From Craterostigma plantagineum (taxonomy: Eukaryota > Streptophyta > Magnoliopsida > Lamiales > Linderniaceae), in assembly GCA_027422505.1 (NCBI GenBank), contig JAPQWV010000050.1, positions 5,456,001-5,520,000 on the forward strand: a DNA stretch of 64,000 nucleotides, in the 5' to 3' direction. The translations under genes were made by a program, and so were the position numbers. The notes beneath the pieces were generated by a model. That model was not told the DNA's origin and ran no database searches. It saw nothing but the letters and a program-made list of their open reading frames with translations. Shown piece after piece: positions 25,339 to 39,259 of the stretch (the first letter of the stretch is position 1; the number at the start of each line of letters is the position of its first letter).

Positions 25339-25532
25339 GCGTGACAGCTCATAAAAGCTTTTAATTGAGTTCGTTACCTCCTAAAACTGTTAGCACTGTG
25401 CAGTAGAAATAATCAAAATAAATCATAATAACTGAGCAAATTGAGCTTCTCACCTTTGTCTAAATCTTACATCTCAGCAAAAGGAAATAACAGCAAAACT
25501 GCCGCAGAAAAGACCAAAGACTAGCATAATAA

Positions 25533-27085
<1,553 letters not shown>

Positions 27086-27436
27086 AAGACTTAATAACAA
27101 TTAAATTTTATTCCATGAATTGCACTAATGTTTTGATTTGAGTTTGAGTTCTCAAATTTTGAGATCGGATCAGATTCAGATTACTAGTCCCACAAAAAAT
27201 GCCATCGTCCCGTGAATAAATCTCGAATTCAGTTCAAAATAACAACTCAGAAAAATATAAAAATTATATTCTGCAATTATTCGTCCATTTAACAATCAAC
27301 ATTTCCCCCAACGGAGCTAATCAAAGGGAGAATTAACATCTACTTCACAATCTCCATTTTAGAAATAAAAGAAAACTAAAAAGTAATCCCAACTAACGAT
27401 ATATTTCAACTGTGCTTTATTTCACTTCTCCCATCG

Positions 27437-28589
27437 CTAAGCAGCCGACGGGGCGGCGATGAAATGTACAGCCGCGGCGGCGGACTCCTCCATCACCGCC
27501 GTAATAGGCGCTCCGCCCTCCACCACGTCCGCCGCCGCCTTGTAATCCAGCGTCTCATCGCCGTAAATATCCCACCACTTCCTCACGAGCGCCTTAATAT
27601 CCTCTCTGTCCATATTCTCCTCCTCGCCGGTGTACCTCCACGGCTTGGAACCCGCCGCACAGTAGTGCACCACCTTCACCTCCTCGAGCCTAACGTTCTC
27701 AGGGTGGCGCCAAAGCATCGCAAGAACCAAGTTGTAGGCGTTGGGAATCGGCCTGTAAATTTCCCTGAAGAACACGTTCAAGAAATCCTGCAAAAATCAT
27801 CAAAACCCATGATATCTCTCAAATAAAGTCGACCACCGTCGCCGTCGTAAATTTTTACCTGCTCGGCGAATGGGGTCGGCGGCGTAATCTTGAGAGTGTG
27901 AAGAAGGTCGTGGTAAGTGGGCAAGCTGGGCTCGAAGACGAACATTCCAGCGTTGAAGTAGAGAGATGGCTTCGGGCCCAAATCCTCGGGCCAATGGACC
28001 TTATTCGGGCTTTGCTGACAGTACCCGATGTTGTACTGCGGCGCGTGGGCCCACGTCTTCTCACAGAAGCAGTCCATTACAGCGTACAAGTACCCATTTG
28101 GGAGATCAAAGAGGTGATCTATGTTGTCGTAAACTTGTATGTCTCCGTCCATGTAGATCATCTTTCCGTACTCCACAAACTACATTGAAAGACGAAAAAG
28201 AAGTAAAACAAACCGAAGAAGAATGACTTAGCGTTTTGGTTATTATTACATACCTCCCAAATGCGAAGCTTTGAGTGGTTGATGACGTAATACGCCATGG
28301 CAAAGCGAGTGTCGTTCTCCGGCGGGTAAACTGGCTCGATCTCCCTCACGACGCAACCCTGCGCCGCCAGCATGCGGCGGTGGTCGGCGGGGACGTCGGG
28401 GAGCACCGCCACGACGAGGGGATAGGCGGAGTTTACCTTTCTGAGGCCTTTGGCCAGACCGACGACGCCCTTTACGTAGTCGCCGCTGCCCGCGAGAAAC
28501 GTCACATAAGCACATCTGCGGGCTTCGGTCAGCTGACCGGAAACTGCCCGGCGGAGAAGGTCCGTACACGTCGTAATCTCAGGTGCCAT
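27437..28589 (-). CDS. GOLS: Galactinol synthase (GT8 family)
   Basis: Makes galactinol from UDP-galactose and myo-inositol, the first committed step of raffinose-family oligosaccharide synthesis, usually induced by drought, cold or heat. Minus-strand exons 28589-28254, 28179-27859 and 27787-27437 give 335 residues, the usual size. GT8 features: TFLAGSGDYVKGVVGLAKGL near the start, the metal-binding DxD-type motif in YMDGDIQVYDNIDHLF, NAGMFVFEP, and HYCAAGSKPW (the conserved HxxGxxKPW). The C-terminus is the pentapeptide APSAA, diagnostic for galactinol synthases. GC content is higher than in neighbouring genes. A TATA-like TATATATTAA (minus strand) lies near 28667-28678. The upstream region contains ACACGTGT and GCCACGTGGC G-boxes and is homologous to part of a tandem array further along (see findings). 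Confidence 0.97.
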
Positions 28590-28689
28590 TGTTAATTACA
28601 CGCGAAAGATTAGCTTAGTGCAATTTGCTTCTAATGCTTTGAAGTTATTAGAGAGCATGTGAAGGTTTTAATATATAGAGGATCATGAA

Positions 28690-29255
28690 TAATTAGTGAT
28701 TACATTCAGAATTATCTCGTGGTTTGTGGTTAATTATGTATTCAGAAAGGACACGTGTTTTCTGGAAGACTCGAGGCTGTGCTCGTTACGAAAAAAAGAG
28801 GGTAACTGAATTTTCAGTTAAAAAGTTTTAGACAGATAAATATAGCGCTATAAAAATTTACAAAAATGGTAATTACCGCAATAATGTGTGTAGCTACGTG
28901 ACACTTGGCGCCTTCTAATTTCATCCTATATTAGGTGATTGGTTCCCGCATCGATTTCATGTCAGCACTTTTACTACATTATTTCGCCACGTGGCATGCA
29001 TTGGTAGAAATTACACATACGCATATGGACCTATAACTGGGCCGAAAATTTTAACACCCACGGCGCAAATGGGCCAATTATGAGCCAAAAATGCAGTGAA
29101 GCCCAGTGTAAATGTGGTCCAAGGAATAAGAGTCATCAAGGTGGGCCCACAAATGTAAAACACACGCGTAATCATATTATTGCATAAAGCAACAACAATG
29201 TGTGAAAACACAATCAAAAGTCCAAAACCAACCTTCACTTCATGTGGCGACCCTG
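28690..29255 (-). promoter_or_regulatory. Galactinol synthase upstream region, also present in diverged form in the 37-40 kb array
   Basis: Sequence from about 28690 (AATAATTAGTGATTAC) to about 29250 (CCAAAACCAACCTTCA) aligns by eye with 37531-37870 and 39260-39602. Shared blocks include CGTGACACTTGGCGCC, TAGGTGATTGGTT, CGCCACGTGGCATGCATTG and TAATCATATTATTGC. The copy here carries about 165 extra bases (28725-28890) not in the others, including an ACACGTGT G-box near 28752. The 10-bp palindrome GCCACGTGGC (28986-28995), an ABRE/G-box core, is exact in all three copies. Confidence 0.8.
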
Positions 29256-31040
29256 ACTTCCTAATCATATTTAGTGGCGGATTTTCGCAACGTAAGTCGC
29301 GGGAGACCCGTCTAACAAAAACTTTTTCCTACGATATGATATATTACGACAAAACGTAACCTACATCGTCGTAATCATACAAAGGCCGTAGCCCCAAAAT
29401 ATCTATCATATCAAAACAGTCTAACATCGCTCCACAGGTCGTCATCCATGTACAGCCTTGCCCTCAAAAGACCCTGGAGTACCGCCATCAGCCCGCCTTA
29501 GTCGTAACATTTCTCAACGTCCGACTCCCTACAACACATAAAATGTGGAATGAGCTTATAAAGCTTAGTAAGTGGAAACCATGCAATGCATGTGTCCTAA
29601 AATGCAAAGGCATCTGCACCAATGCTTCCTAATCGTGTCATGTAATTTGCGTCTTGAAATTCATGTCTTGTATTCATGTCATGAAACTCATGTCTTGTCT
29701 TATCTTGTAGTTCATGTCTTGTCTTATCTTTAGTTCGTGTCTTGTCTTGTCTTTAGTTCGTGTCTTGTCTTGTAGTTCATGTCTTGTCTTATAGGGCCCA
29801 TGGCTTATCTTGCTATGCACCATCATGGAGCTCAAACCCGTTAAGGGTAAATAAATATGTAAGTGGCAATACCCACTCATGGGAGGCTAACCCTAGGGCG
29901 CCTTTTCTGTCCCAAGGTGGTTTCATACGCCACGCGGACGATACTTCCACTGAGAGGCTAACCCTAAGGCGCCTTTGCAATCCCAATGTAGTTTATCGAT
30001 CCCACGGACGCTCACACTGGTAGACTCACTTTGAGGTTGCTGACACCAATTATACCCTTGGTGCCGTTTGTTTCCTCAGAGTGCATCTTTCAGGTCGCAA
30101 CTTTCCGCCACATGCATGCCCTTGCCTTGAGACATGTCATGTCATGCCTTGAAGTCGGTGACATAAAATCACCATGGTAGCATAGAAGAGCCATTAAATG
30201 CAGCTTTTTATCGTGTTTAAGCAATCATACGTGTCTTATGTTCGTGTCTTATAACTTCGTGTATGCAATAATGCGTACGTGAATAATGCCGAAGTGCTTG
30301 TCATGCCACTTCATATAATAATTAATTCACGTAAATAAATAATCACATAAGAATTCAAGTAAATTCATAAAAGCATATAATCATATAATTCAAGCACGTA
30401 ACCATGAAATTCATGCACATGTAATTTATGTGTTGTAGTTGGGATTTCCACTTACCTGGTATCCTTAGCTTATCGTACTGTAAATTGCTAACCTTCAAAC
30501 CCTAAGTATAGAAACATATAAAATTAGGGTTTGTTAATCTAATTTCAATTATACGAAAGTGGCTTAATTTGAAAACCCTAATTTCGACTTCTATAATTTC
30601 GAAGCTCCCTTAGACATGATTCTCAAGTTATATAAACCCTAACATGGATTTCGAGTTGTCTTGTAAAATAAATCTCGATATAACCTAAAATGGATCTTGT
30701 TATGGTTATAAGTTCTCGAGCTTGGTGGTGAACAAGATCTTGACATAAAGCATGCAATGATTTCGAGATTTAACTAAACATAATTTCGTCAAGGGATGAA
30801 TGTCGAGTTATGACAAATGTCGAGATGTAAATGTCGAATTGTTATATAAAGCTTTTGATAACATTGATCTCGATAAGAGATAGATGTCGAGATATGTGTT
30901 TCGACATTACACCTAAAAATTTCTAGCTCCTATATAATAATATATTTCGAGGTCATTCTTCAACATGGATCTCGAGCTGCATAGCTCGACATTATATGAA
31001 TCAGCTTTAAGGTTATTAAGTCTTATGGATGTCGAGCTTC
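29256..31040. other. Non-coding, repeat-derived tract rich in TCGA
   Basis: No coding frame of note. It holds the minisatellite at 29655-29800, a 71-bp-spaced pair of GAGGCTAACCCTA segments (29883 and 29954), AT-rich DNA with many CATGTCATG and CATAATCAT repeats, and from about 30580 onward many copies of TCGA (in TCGAG, TCGACA, TTTCGA contexts). The TCGA-rich character continues into the satellite array that follows. Confidence 0.6.
29655..29800. repeat. Short minisatellite based on TTCATGTCTTGTCTTATCTT
   Basis: About five imperfect tandem units of roughly 24-27 bases built from (A/G)TTC(A/G)TGTCTTGTCTT. Units differ by small indels and A/G changes. Confidence 0.8.
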
Positions 31041-31042
31041 AT

Positions 31043-34000
31043 TATTTCGACCTTTATGCTACTAAAAAGATCTCGATACTATTTAAATCTCGATATAATA
31101 TATACTAAAGTTTGATATTGATTAATATAAACTTCGAAATATGTGTCGAGGTTATTAGTAAGATGTCGAGATGTACCTTATAATTATAAACAAGATTTCG
31201 AGGCAATGATACACAATTCCGACATGATTTTCAAATTCAATCTCGAGACTATTTCAATATGACTTTAGAATTACAATTAGAAAATCTCGACATCTTAATA
31301 CTTCATTTCGAAATTTTCTCAAAAATCAAAGATCTCGAGATCCTATAAATTGCTCATAAATTCGCACAGAATCTTACTCGACCGAAAACTTCAAGTCTTC
31401 ACTCTTCATCCTATGCTAAACGTTCACTCTCATGATGATTCTAACCCATAATTTCTAAGATCCAACACCTCTTGTATCTTAAAATTATTAGTTCTGTCCA
31501 AGAATCAAACCTAGAAATCCTAAAATAAATATTAACCTAATTCAAAAGCTGCTTTAGAAACACCTTAAATCGATTCCCACGTTCTATGTTATCCTTGAAT
31601 TTCCTAAAATAAAGAATATAAAACTGATCTACAAACTAATAGATAGAGTTATATCCTTTTATAATGACGTTCTTGTTGGTGATCTTGACCGTTTTCTTCC
31701 CTTGCTTTCGATTGAGTTGTTTTCCTCCCTTAGGTTCTCTTATTCAACGAAACTATATTGTTTTAGGTCTTTTGATTGACTTAATGTTTAATTTATTGAA
31801 TCGTTCTTGATAACTTCTAAGAGTTATCCAATAGCATGCTTGATAAAACATCAAGCAACGTGACCTTACCTTATCTCTAAGTAATTATTATTACTTATCC
31901 CAAATGATTGGGCTTTAAGCTATGAATTCAATAGGCCCAACTATAATTTTAATCATATTTTGTTAGTACTTGGCAATTAAATCCTATACCTTGACTCCTT
32001 TAGCTAGCTATTTTCCTAAGTCCGAAATCTACTTCCCAATTCATTCATGTCATGTTAGCATATAGCTTGAAATCATAGAAGCACACACATAATATAATAA
32101 AACATATATCATGCAGTCACGTAAGTCGTAATTCGTGATATACGTAAGAAATTATAAATTACACAGTATGAAATCACATAAGCATGTATATATGATTCTA
32201 ATACATATATCATGTAATTCACATAACACACAAGCCATGTGAAGCATTAAAATGATAGTACATTTATTACAAAATAATTTATACGACATACTTATTCTCC
32301 TATAGCCTTAACATCTTTATTTCGACCTTTATGCTACTAAAAAGATCTCGATACTATTTAAATCTCGATATAATATATACTAAAGTTTGATATTGATTAA
32401 TATAAACTTCGAAATATGTGTCGAGGTTATTAGTAAGATGTCGAGATGTACCTTATAATTATAAACAAGATTTCGAGGCAATGATACACAATTCCGACAT
32501 TATTTTCAAATTCAATCTCGAGACTATTTCAATATGACTTTAGAAACAATTAGAAAATCTCGACATCTTAATACTTCATTTCGAAATTTTCTCAAAAATC
32601 AAAGATCTCGAGATCCTATAAATTGCTCATAAATTCGCACAGAATCTTACTCGAACGAAAACTTCAAGTCTTCACTCTTCATCCTATGCTAAACGTTCAC
32701 TCTCATGATGATTCTAACCCATAATTCCTAAGATCCAACACCTCTTGTATCTTAAAATTATTAGTTCTGTCCAAGAATCAAACCTAGAAATCCTAAAATC
32801 AATATTAACCTAATTCAAAAGCTGCTTTAGAAACACCTTAAATCGATTCCCACGTTCTATGTTATCCTTGAATTTCCTAAAATAAAGAATATAAAACTGA
32901 TCTACAAACTAATAGATAGAGTTATATCCTTTTATAATGACGTTCTTGTTGGTGATCTTGACCGTTTTCTTCCCTTGCTTTCGATTGAGTTGTTTTCCTC
33001 CCTTAGGTTCTCTTATTCAACGAAACTATATTGTTTTAGGTCTTTTGATTGACTTAATGTTTAATTTATTGAATCGTTCTTGATAACTTCTAAGAGTTAT
33101 CCAATAGCATGCTTGATAAAACATCAAGCAACGTGACCTTACCTTATCTCTAAGTAATTATTAATACTTATCCCAAATGATTGGGCTTTAAGCTATGAAT
33201 TCAATAGGCCCAACTATAATTTTAATCATATTTTGTTAGTACTTGGCAATTAAATCCTATACCTTGACTCCTTTAGCTAGCTATTTTCCTAAGTCCCAAA
33301 TCTACTTCCCAATTCATTCATGTCATGTTAGCATATAGCTTGAAATCATAGAAGCACACACATAATATAATAAAACATATATCATGCAGTCACGTAAGTC
33401 GTAATTCGTGATATACGTAAGAAATTATAAATTACACAGTATGAAATCACATAAGCATGTATATATGATTCTAATACATATATCATGTAATTCACATAAC
33501 ACACAAGCCATGTGAAGCATTAAAATGATAGTACATTTATTACAAAATAATTTATACGACATACTTATTCTCCTATAGCCTTAACATCTTTATTTCGACC
33601 TTTATGCTACTAAAAAGATCTCGATACTATTTAAATCTCGATATAATATATACTAAAGTTTGATATTGATTAATATAAACTTCGAAATATGTGTCGAGTT
33701 TATTAGTAAGATGTCGAGATGTACCTTATAATTATAAACAAGATTTCGAGGCAATGATACACAATTCCGACATGATTTTCAAATTCAATCTCGAGACTAT
33801 TTCAATATGACTTTAGAATTACAATTAGAAAATCTCGACATCTTAATACTTCATTTCGAAATTTTCTCAAAAATCAAAGATCTCGAGATCCTATAAATTG
33901 CTCATAAATTCGCACAGAATCTTACTCGATCGAAAACTTCAAGTCTTCACTCTTCATCCTATGCTAAACGTTCACTCTCGATGATTCTAACCCATAATTC

Positions 34001-37000
34001 CTAAGATCCAACACCTCTTGTATCTTAAAATTATTAGTTCTGTCCAAGAATCAAACCTAGAAATCCTAAAATCAATATTAACCTAATTCAAAAGCTGCTT
34101 TAGAAACACCTTAAATCGATTCCCACGTTCTATGTTATCCTTGAATTTCCTAAAATAAAGAATATAAAACTGATCTACAAACTAATAGATAGAGTTATAT
34201 CCTTTTATAATGACGTTCTTGTTGGTGATCCTGACCGTTTTCTTCCCTTGCTTTCGATTGAGTTGTTTTCCTCCCTTAGGTTCTCTTATTCAACGAAACT
34301 ATATTGTTTTAGGTCTTTTGATTGACTTAATGTTTAATTTATTGAATCGTTCTTGATAACTTCTAAGAGTTATCCAATAGCATGCTTGATAAAACATCAA
34401 GCAACGTGACCTTACCTTATCTCTAAGTAATTATTATTACTTATCCCAAATGATTGGGCTTTAAGCTATGAATTCAATAGGCCCAACTATAATTTTAATC
34501 ATATTTTGTTAGTACTTGGCAATTAAATCCTATACCTTGACTCCTTTAGCTAGCTATTTTCCTAAGTCCCAAATCTACTTCCCAATTCATTCATGTCATG
34601 TTAGCATATAGCTTGAAATCATAGAAGCACACACATAATATAATAAAACATATATCATGCAGTCACGTAAGTCGTAATTCGTGATATACGTAAGAAATTA
34701 TAAATTACACAGTATGAAATCACATAAGCATGTATATATGATTCTAATACATATATCATGTAATTCACATAACACACAAGCCATGTGAAGAATTAAAATG
34801 ATAGTACATTTATTACAAAATAATTTATACGACATACTTATTCTCCTATAGCCTTAACATCTTTATTTCGACCTTTATGCTACTAAAAAGATCTCGATAC
34901 TATTTAAATCTCGATATAATATATACTAAAGTTTGATATTGATTAATATAAACTTCGAAATATGTGTCGAGGTTATTAGTAAGATGTCGAGATGTACCTT
35001 ATAATTATAAACAAGATTTCGAGGCAATGATACACAATTCCGACATGATTTTCAAATTCAATCTCGAGACTATTTCAATATGACTTTAGAATTACAATTA
35101 GAAAATCTCGACATCTTAATACTTCATTTCGAAATATTCTCAAAAATCAAAGATCTCGAGATCCTATAAATTGCTCATAAATTCGCAGAGAATCTTACTC
35201 GACCGAAAACTTCAAGTCTTCACTCTTCATCCTATGCTAAACGTTCACTCTCATGATGATTCTAACCCATAATTCCTAAGATCCAACACCTCTTGTATCT
35301 TAAAATTGTTAGTTCTGTCCAAGAATCAAACCTAGAAATCCTAAAATCAATATTAACCTAATTCAAAAGCTGCTTTAGAAACACCTTAAATCGATTCCCA
35401 CGTTCTATGTTATCCTTGAATTTCCTAAAATAAAGAATATAAAACTGATCTACAAACTAATAGATAGAGTTATATCCTTTTATAATGACGTTCTTGTTGG
35501 TGATCTTGACCGTTTTCTTCCCTTGCTTTCGATTGAGTTGTTTTCCTCCCTTAGGTTCTCTTATTCAACGAAACTATATTGTTTTAGGTCTTTTGATTGA
35601 CTTAATGTTTAATTTATTGAATCGTTCTTGATAACTTCTAAGAGTTATCCAATAGCATGCTTGATAAAACATCAAGCAACGTGACCTTACCTTATCTCTA
35701 AGTAATTATTAATACTTATACCAAATGATTGGGCTTTAAGCTATGAATTCAATAGGCCCAACTATAATTTTAATCATATTTTGTTAGTACTTGGCAATTA
35801 AATCCTATACCTTGACTCCTTTAGCTAGCTATTTTCCTAAGTCCCAAATCTACTTCCCAATTCATTCATGTCATGTTAGCATATAGCTTGAAATCATAGA
35901 AGCACACACATAATATAATAAAACATATATCATGCAGTCACATAAGTCGTAATTCGTGATATACGTAAGAAATTATAAATTACACAGTATGAAATCACAT
36001 AAGCATGTATATATGATTCTAATACATATATCATGTAATTCACATAACACACAAGCCATGTGAAGCATTAAAATGATAGTACATTTATTACAAAATAATT
36101 TATACGACATACTTATTCTCCTATAGCCTTAACATCTTTATTTCGACCTTTATGCTACTAAAAAGATCTCGATACTATTTAAATCTCGATATAATATATA
36201 CTAAAGTTTGATATTGATTAATATAAACTTCGAAATATGTGTCGAGGTTATTAGTAAGATGTCGAGATGTACCTTATAATTATAAACAAGATTTCGAGGC
36301 AATGATACACAATTCCGACATGATTTTCAAATTCAATCTCGAGACTATTTCAATATGACTTTAGAATTACAATTAGAAAATCTCGACATCTTAATACTTC
36401 ATTTCGAAATATTCTCAAAAATCAAAGATCTCGAGATCCTATAAATTGCTCATAAATTCGCAGAGAATCTTACTCGACCGAAAACTTCAAGTCTTCACTC
36501 TTCATCCTATGCTAAACGTTCACTCTCATGATGATTCTAACCCATGATTCCTAAGATCCAACACCTCTTGTATCTTAAAATTGTTAGTTCTGTCCAAGAA
36601 TCAAACCTAGAAATCCTAAAATCAATATTAACCTAATTCAAAAGCTGCTTTAGAAACACCTTAAATCGATTCCCACGTTCTATGTTATCCTTGAATTTCC
36701 TAAAATAAAGAATATAAAACTGATCTACAAACTAATAGATAGAGTTATATCCTTTTATAATGACGTTCTTGTTGGTGATCTTGACCGTTTTCTTCCCTTG
36801 CTTTCGATTGAGTTGTTTTCCTCCCTTAGGTTCTCTTATTCAACGAAACTATATTGTTTTAGGTCTTTTGATTGACTTAATGTTTAATTTATTGAATCGT
36901 TCTTGATAACTTCTAAGAGTTATCCAATAGCATGCTTGATAAAACATCAAGCAACGTGACCTTACCTTATCTCTAAGTAATTATTAATACTTATCCCAAA

Positions 37001-37005
37001 TGATT
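31043..37005. repeat. 1.27-kb tandem satellite, four full units plus a partial fifth
   Basis: The anchor TTCGACCTTT recurs at 31046, 32331, 33594, 34867 and 36142, giving unit lengths of 1285, 1263, 1273 and 1275 bases. Units are nearly identical by eye. The fifth stops at about 37005, after CCCAAATGATTGG. No unit encodes an open frame of note. Units 4 and 5 share private variants (CGAAATATTCTC, GCAGAGAATC, AAAATTGTTAG), so they look like the most recent duplicates. Each unit begins with a TCGA-rich third (including the palindrome GATCTCGAGATC) and ends in AT-rich DNA. The first unit merges on its left with non-tandem TCGA-rich sequence, which may be the source. I do not recognise it as a known satellite family. 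Confidence 0.95.
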
Positions 37006-37265
37006 GGTCTTGAACTCCCTGTTAGCTTCATCAACGAACAGAAGTTGACTCACTCCTCTTGTCGTTGGTATTGGCAGGTTTAGGCGGGCGAACGTTGCGT
37101 CTTCCAACCGCTAAGGAAAGGAATAAACAGGAACTGGATAAAAGTCGTTGCAAAATCAGAGTCAATCAAGGTATGAGAACTTACGAAGAATAGTTGGAAG
37201 TTCTTGTTTGTTATTTGCTGGGGATTTGAAGTGTGTGCATTCTTGTTAGGGTTAGGGTTTTCCAT
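37006..37265 (-). pseudogene. B3-like gene copy A, 3' truncated by the satellite junction
   Basis: Exon 1 (37265-37185) encodes 27 residues starting MENPNPNKNAH. Exon 2 starts at 37110 and runs only to about 37006, where the satellite begins. It keeps LNLPIPTTRGVSQLLF but has lost the second half of the domain. The splice sites match copies B and C. It cannot make the full protein. Confidence 0.75.
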
Positions 37266-37530
37266 TCTGATCGAGAGAACTTGAATCAAGAATATCTTGG
37301 GAGAGAGAACGAAAACTTGACTGATAGAGGACTTGAGGGACGATGAGAGTTTGATTGGAAATTTTGAAACAGATTTTGACTGAGTTTGATATAGAAATTT
37401 GTGTTAACGGTTATTTAAATATCGCTTTAACTGAAATAGTAATTGGGCTTCTCGTTGGCCCAATTGTTTCCAGTCCACGAAGTTCTACTCGTGAAATGAC
37501 GACCTCTAATTCCCATGTTTACATATATAT

Positions 37531-38300
37531 AATAATTAGTGATTACGTTTAGAACAATAAATTTTTGCGTGTAACGTGACACTTGGCGCCCTCTAACTTC
37601 TCATAATGTTAGGTGATTGGTTCTCTTCTCACATCGATTTCTTGTCAGCTACAACAGTATGTCGCCACGTGGCATGCATTGCTATGGAGTTATCATTGGG
37701 CCAAAAGTTTCAACAGCCCAAAAGTAGGCCAATTCTATTCTGACCCAATAAGCACTAAATCCCAGTATAGTTGTGGGCCACACAAAGGTAAAACACATGT
37801 CGTAATCATATTATTGCCGAAAGCAACAACAACGTGTGAGAAAACACAAGCAAAAATCCAAAACCAACCTTTAGTCACTTCAGTCGTGCTCCTCTAGCCG
37901 AAAATCATGTACTGTAGTAGAGTATTGTTCTTGCCAGCCAGCATTCAACGCTTATGTTTGTGTGACGATGGACAGTATTACTGTAACTGTAAAAATCCTC
38001 CGATAATATTTAATTTTGGAGATTCGAATTCGAACACGGGCGGGCTTGTCTCTTGGTTTGGATTTACTGTGTAGTTGCCTAACGGACGAGCTTAGTTCCG
38101 GCGATCGACGAGGAGGCTATGCGACAGAAGGCTAGTCAGTGGTTTTCTGTGCACGTTCATTTTTTTTATGTGTGTTTCTGCAGTAGCTTTCTTTGTTCTA
38201 CTTGATTTTTATTGGTTTGTCGAGCTCCATTAGTGAGCCAGGAGTACACACTTCCCAATAATTCCATTATTTCACTTTATTACACGAATGAAAAGGTGTC
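37531..38300. promoter_or_regulatory. Upstream region of B3-like copy A, part homologous to the galactinol synthase promoter
   Basis: Bases 37531-37870 match the galactinol synthase upstream segment, including the exact GCCACGTGGC palindrome at 37664-37673. The rest (37880-38300) has no recognised content apart from being repeated in the next unit. Confidence 0.6.
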
Positions 38301-38306
38301 GTTTTT

Positions 38307-38998
38307 TCAGATTGTAGTTACTTTGAAGTTTTGGATGAACTGTCCGCATTTTGTTTTTGGTTTTGATCTGAAATCGTTTCTTCGTTGTGTTGGGTCTAAT
38401 CTGAACCCTTGAAAAAGTAGAGTAAATGATCCATTAGATTTAGATGCAGCTGTTACGCACTCCTTTTGATGTTCGTTTGTCTGTTCTTCTTCTTTATTTG
38501 TTCTGTGGGGGTCGTATAGTAGCCGAAGAATATGCTTTGTTCTTTCTTTATGGCAAATGTTATTAAATTCCACATATGTAAAATCTGTTTTCTTCCAACC
38601 TTTTCGAGTGATTAACCCTCTTATCCTGCATAGCCCCTGTAAATGGAATGTTAGAGTGTCTCCTAATATGATGTTGTTGGCCTCTGTGAAATCCGTCCAC
38701 CCTTGTCCTGCAATTGTGTGGATTTTTGGGTGGTAATTGGTCTTGAACTCCCTGTTAGCTTCATCAACGAACAGAAGTTGACTCACTCCTCTTGTCGTTG
38801 GTATTGGCAGGTTTAGGCGGACGAACGTTGCGTCTTCCAACCGCTAAAAAAAGGAATAAACAGGAACTGGATAAAAGTCGTTGCAAAATAAGCGTCAATT
38901 AAGGTATGAGAACTTACGAAGAGTAGTTGGAAGTTCTTGTTTGTTATTTGCTGGGGATTTGAAGGGTGCGCATTCTTGTGAGGGTTAGCGTTTTCCAT
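38307..38998 (-). CDS. B3-like domain protein, copy B (intact frame)
   Basis: Two minus-strand exons, 38998-38918 and 38843-38307, with a 74-base intron (GTAAGT..TTAG), give about 205 residues. The segment LNLPIPTTRGVSQLLFVDEANREF followed by TIAGQGWTDFTEANNIILGDTLTFHLQG has the pattern of the end of a plant B3 DNA-binding domain (LP..., GW..F...N.L..GD...F.L), as in REM-type proteins. The N-terminal part of a usual B3 domain is short or missing, so DNA binding is uncertain. The C-terminal third (from about residue 130) is basic and unrecognised. It is the best-preserved copy of the array. A recent member of a B3/REM-like family, or a fragment of one, is the most likely reading. Confidence 0.55.
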
Positions 38999-39259
38999 TC
39001 TGATCGAGAGAACTCGAATCAAGAATATCTTGGGAGAGAGAACGAGAACTTGACTGATAGAGAGGACTTGAGGGACGATGAGAGTTTGATTGGAAATTTT
39101 GAAACAGATTTTGACTGAGTTTGAATAGAAATTTGTGTTAACGGTTATTTAAATATCGCTTTAACTGAAATAGTAATTGGGCTTCTCGTTGGAATTGTTT
39201 CCAGTCCACGAAGTTCTACTCGTGAAATGACAACCTCTAATTCTCATGTTTACAATATA

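Noticed and set aside
27464..28595. Several plus-strand frames opposite galactinol synthase
   Set aside because: Shadows of a GC-rich coding sequence on the minus strand.
31043..37005. Possible CRISPR-like array
   Set aside because: The repeats are 1.27 kb, contiguous and without spacers, in a plant genome.
37613..37897. Open frame of about 94 codons in the B3 upstream region, also at 39341-39646
   Set aside because: It is repeated only because the array is duplicated. The matching stretch near galactinol synthase has indels that break the frame, so it is not selected as protein.
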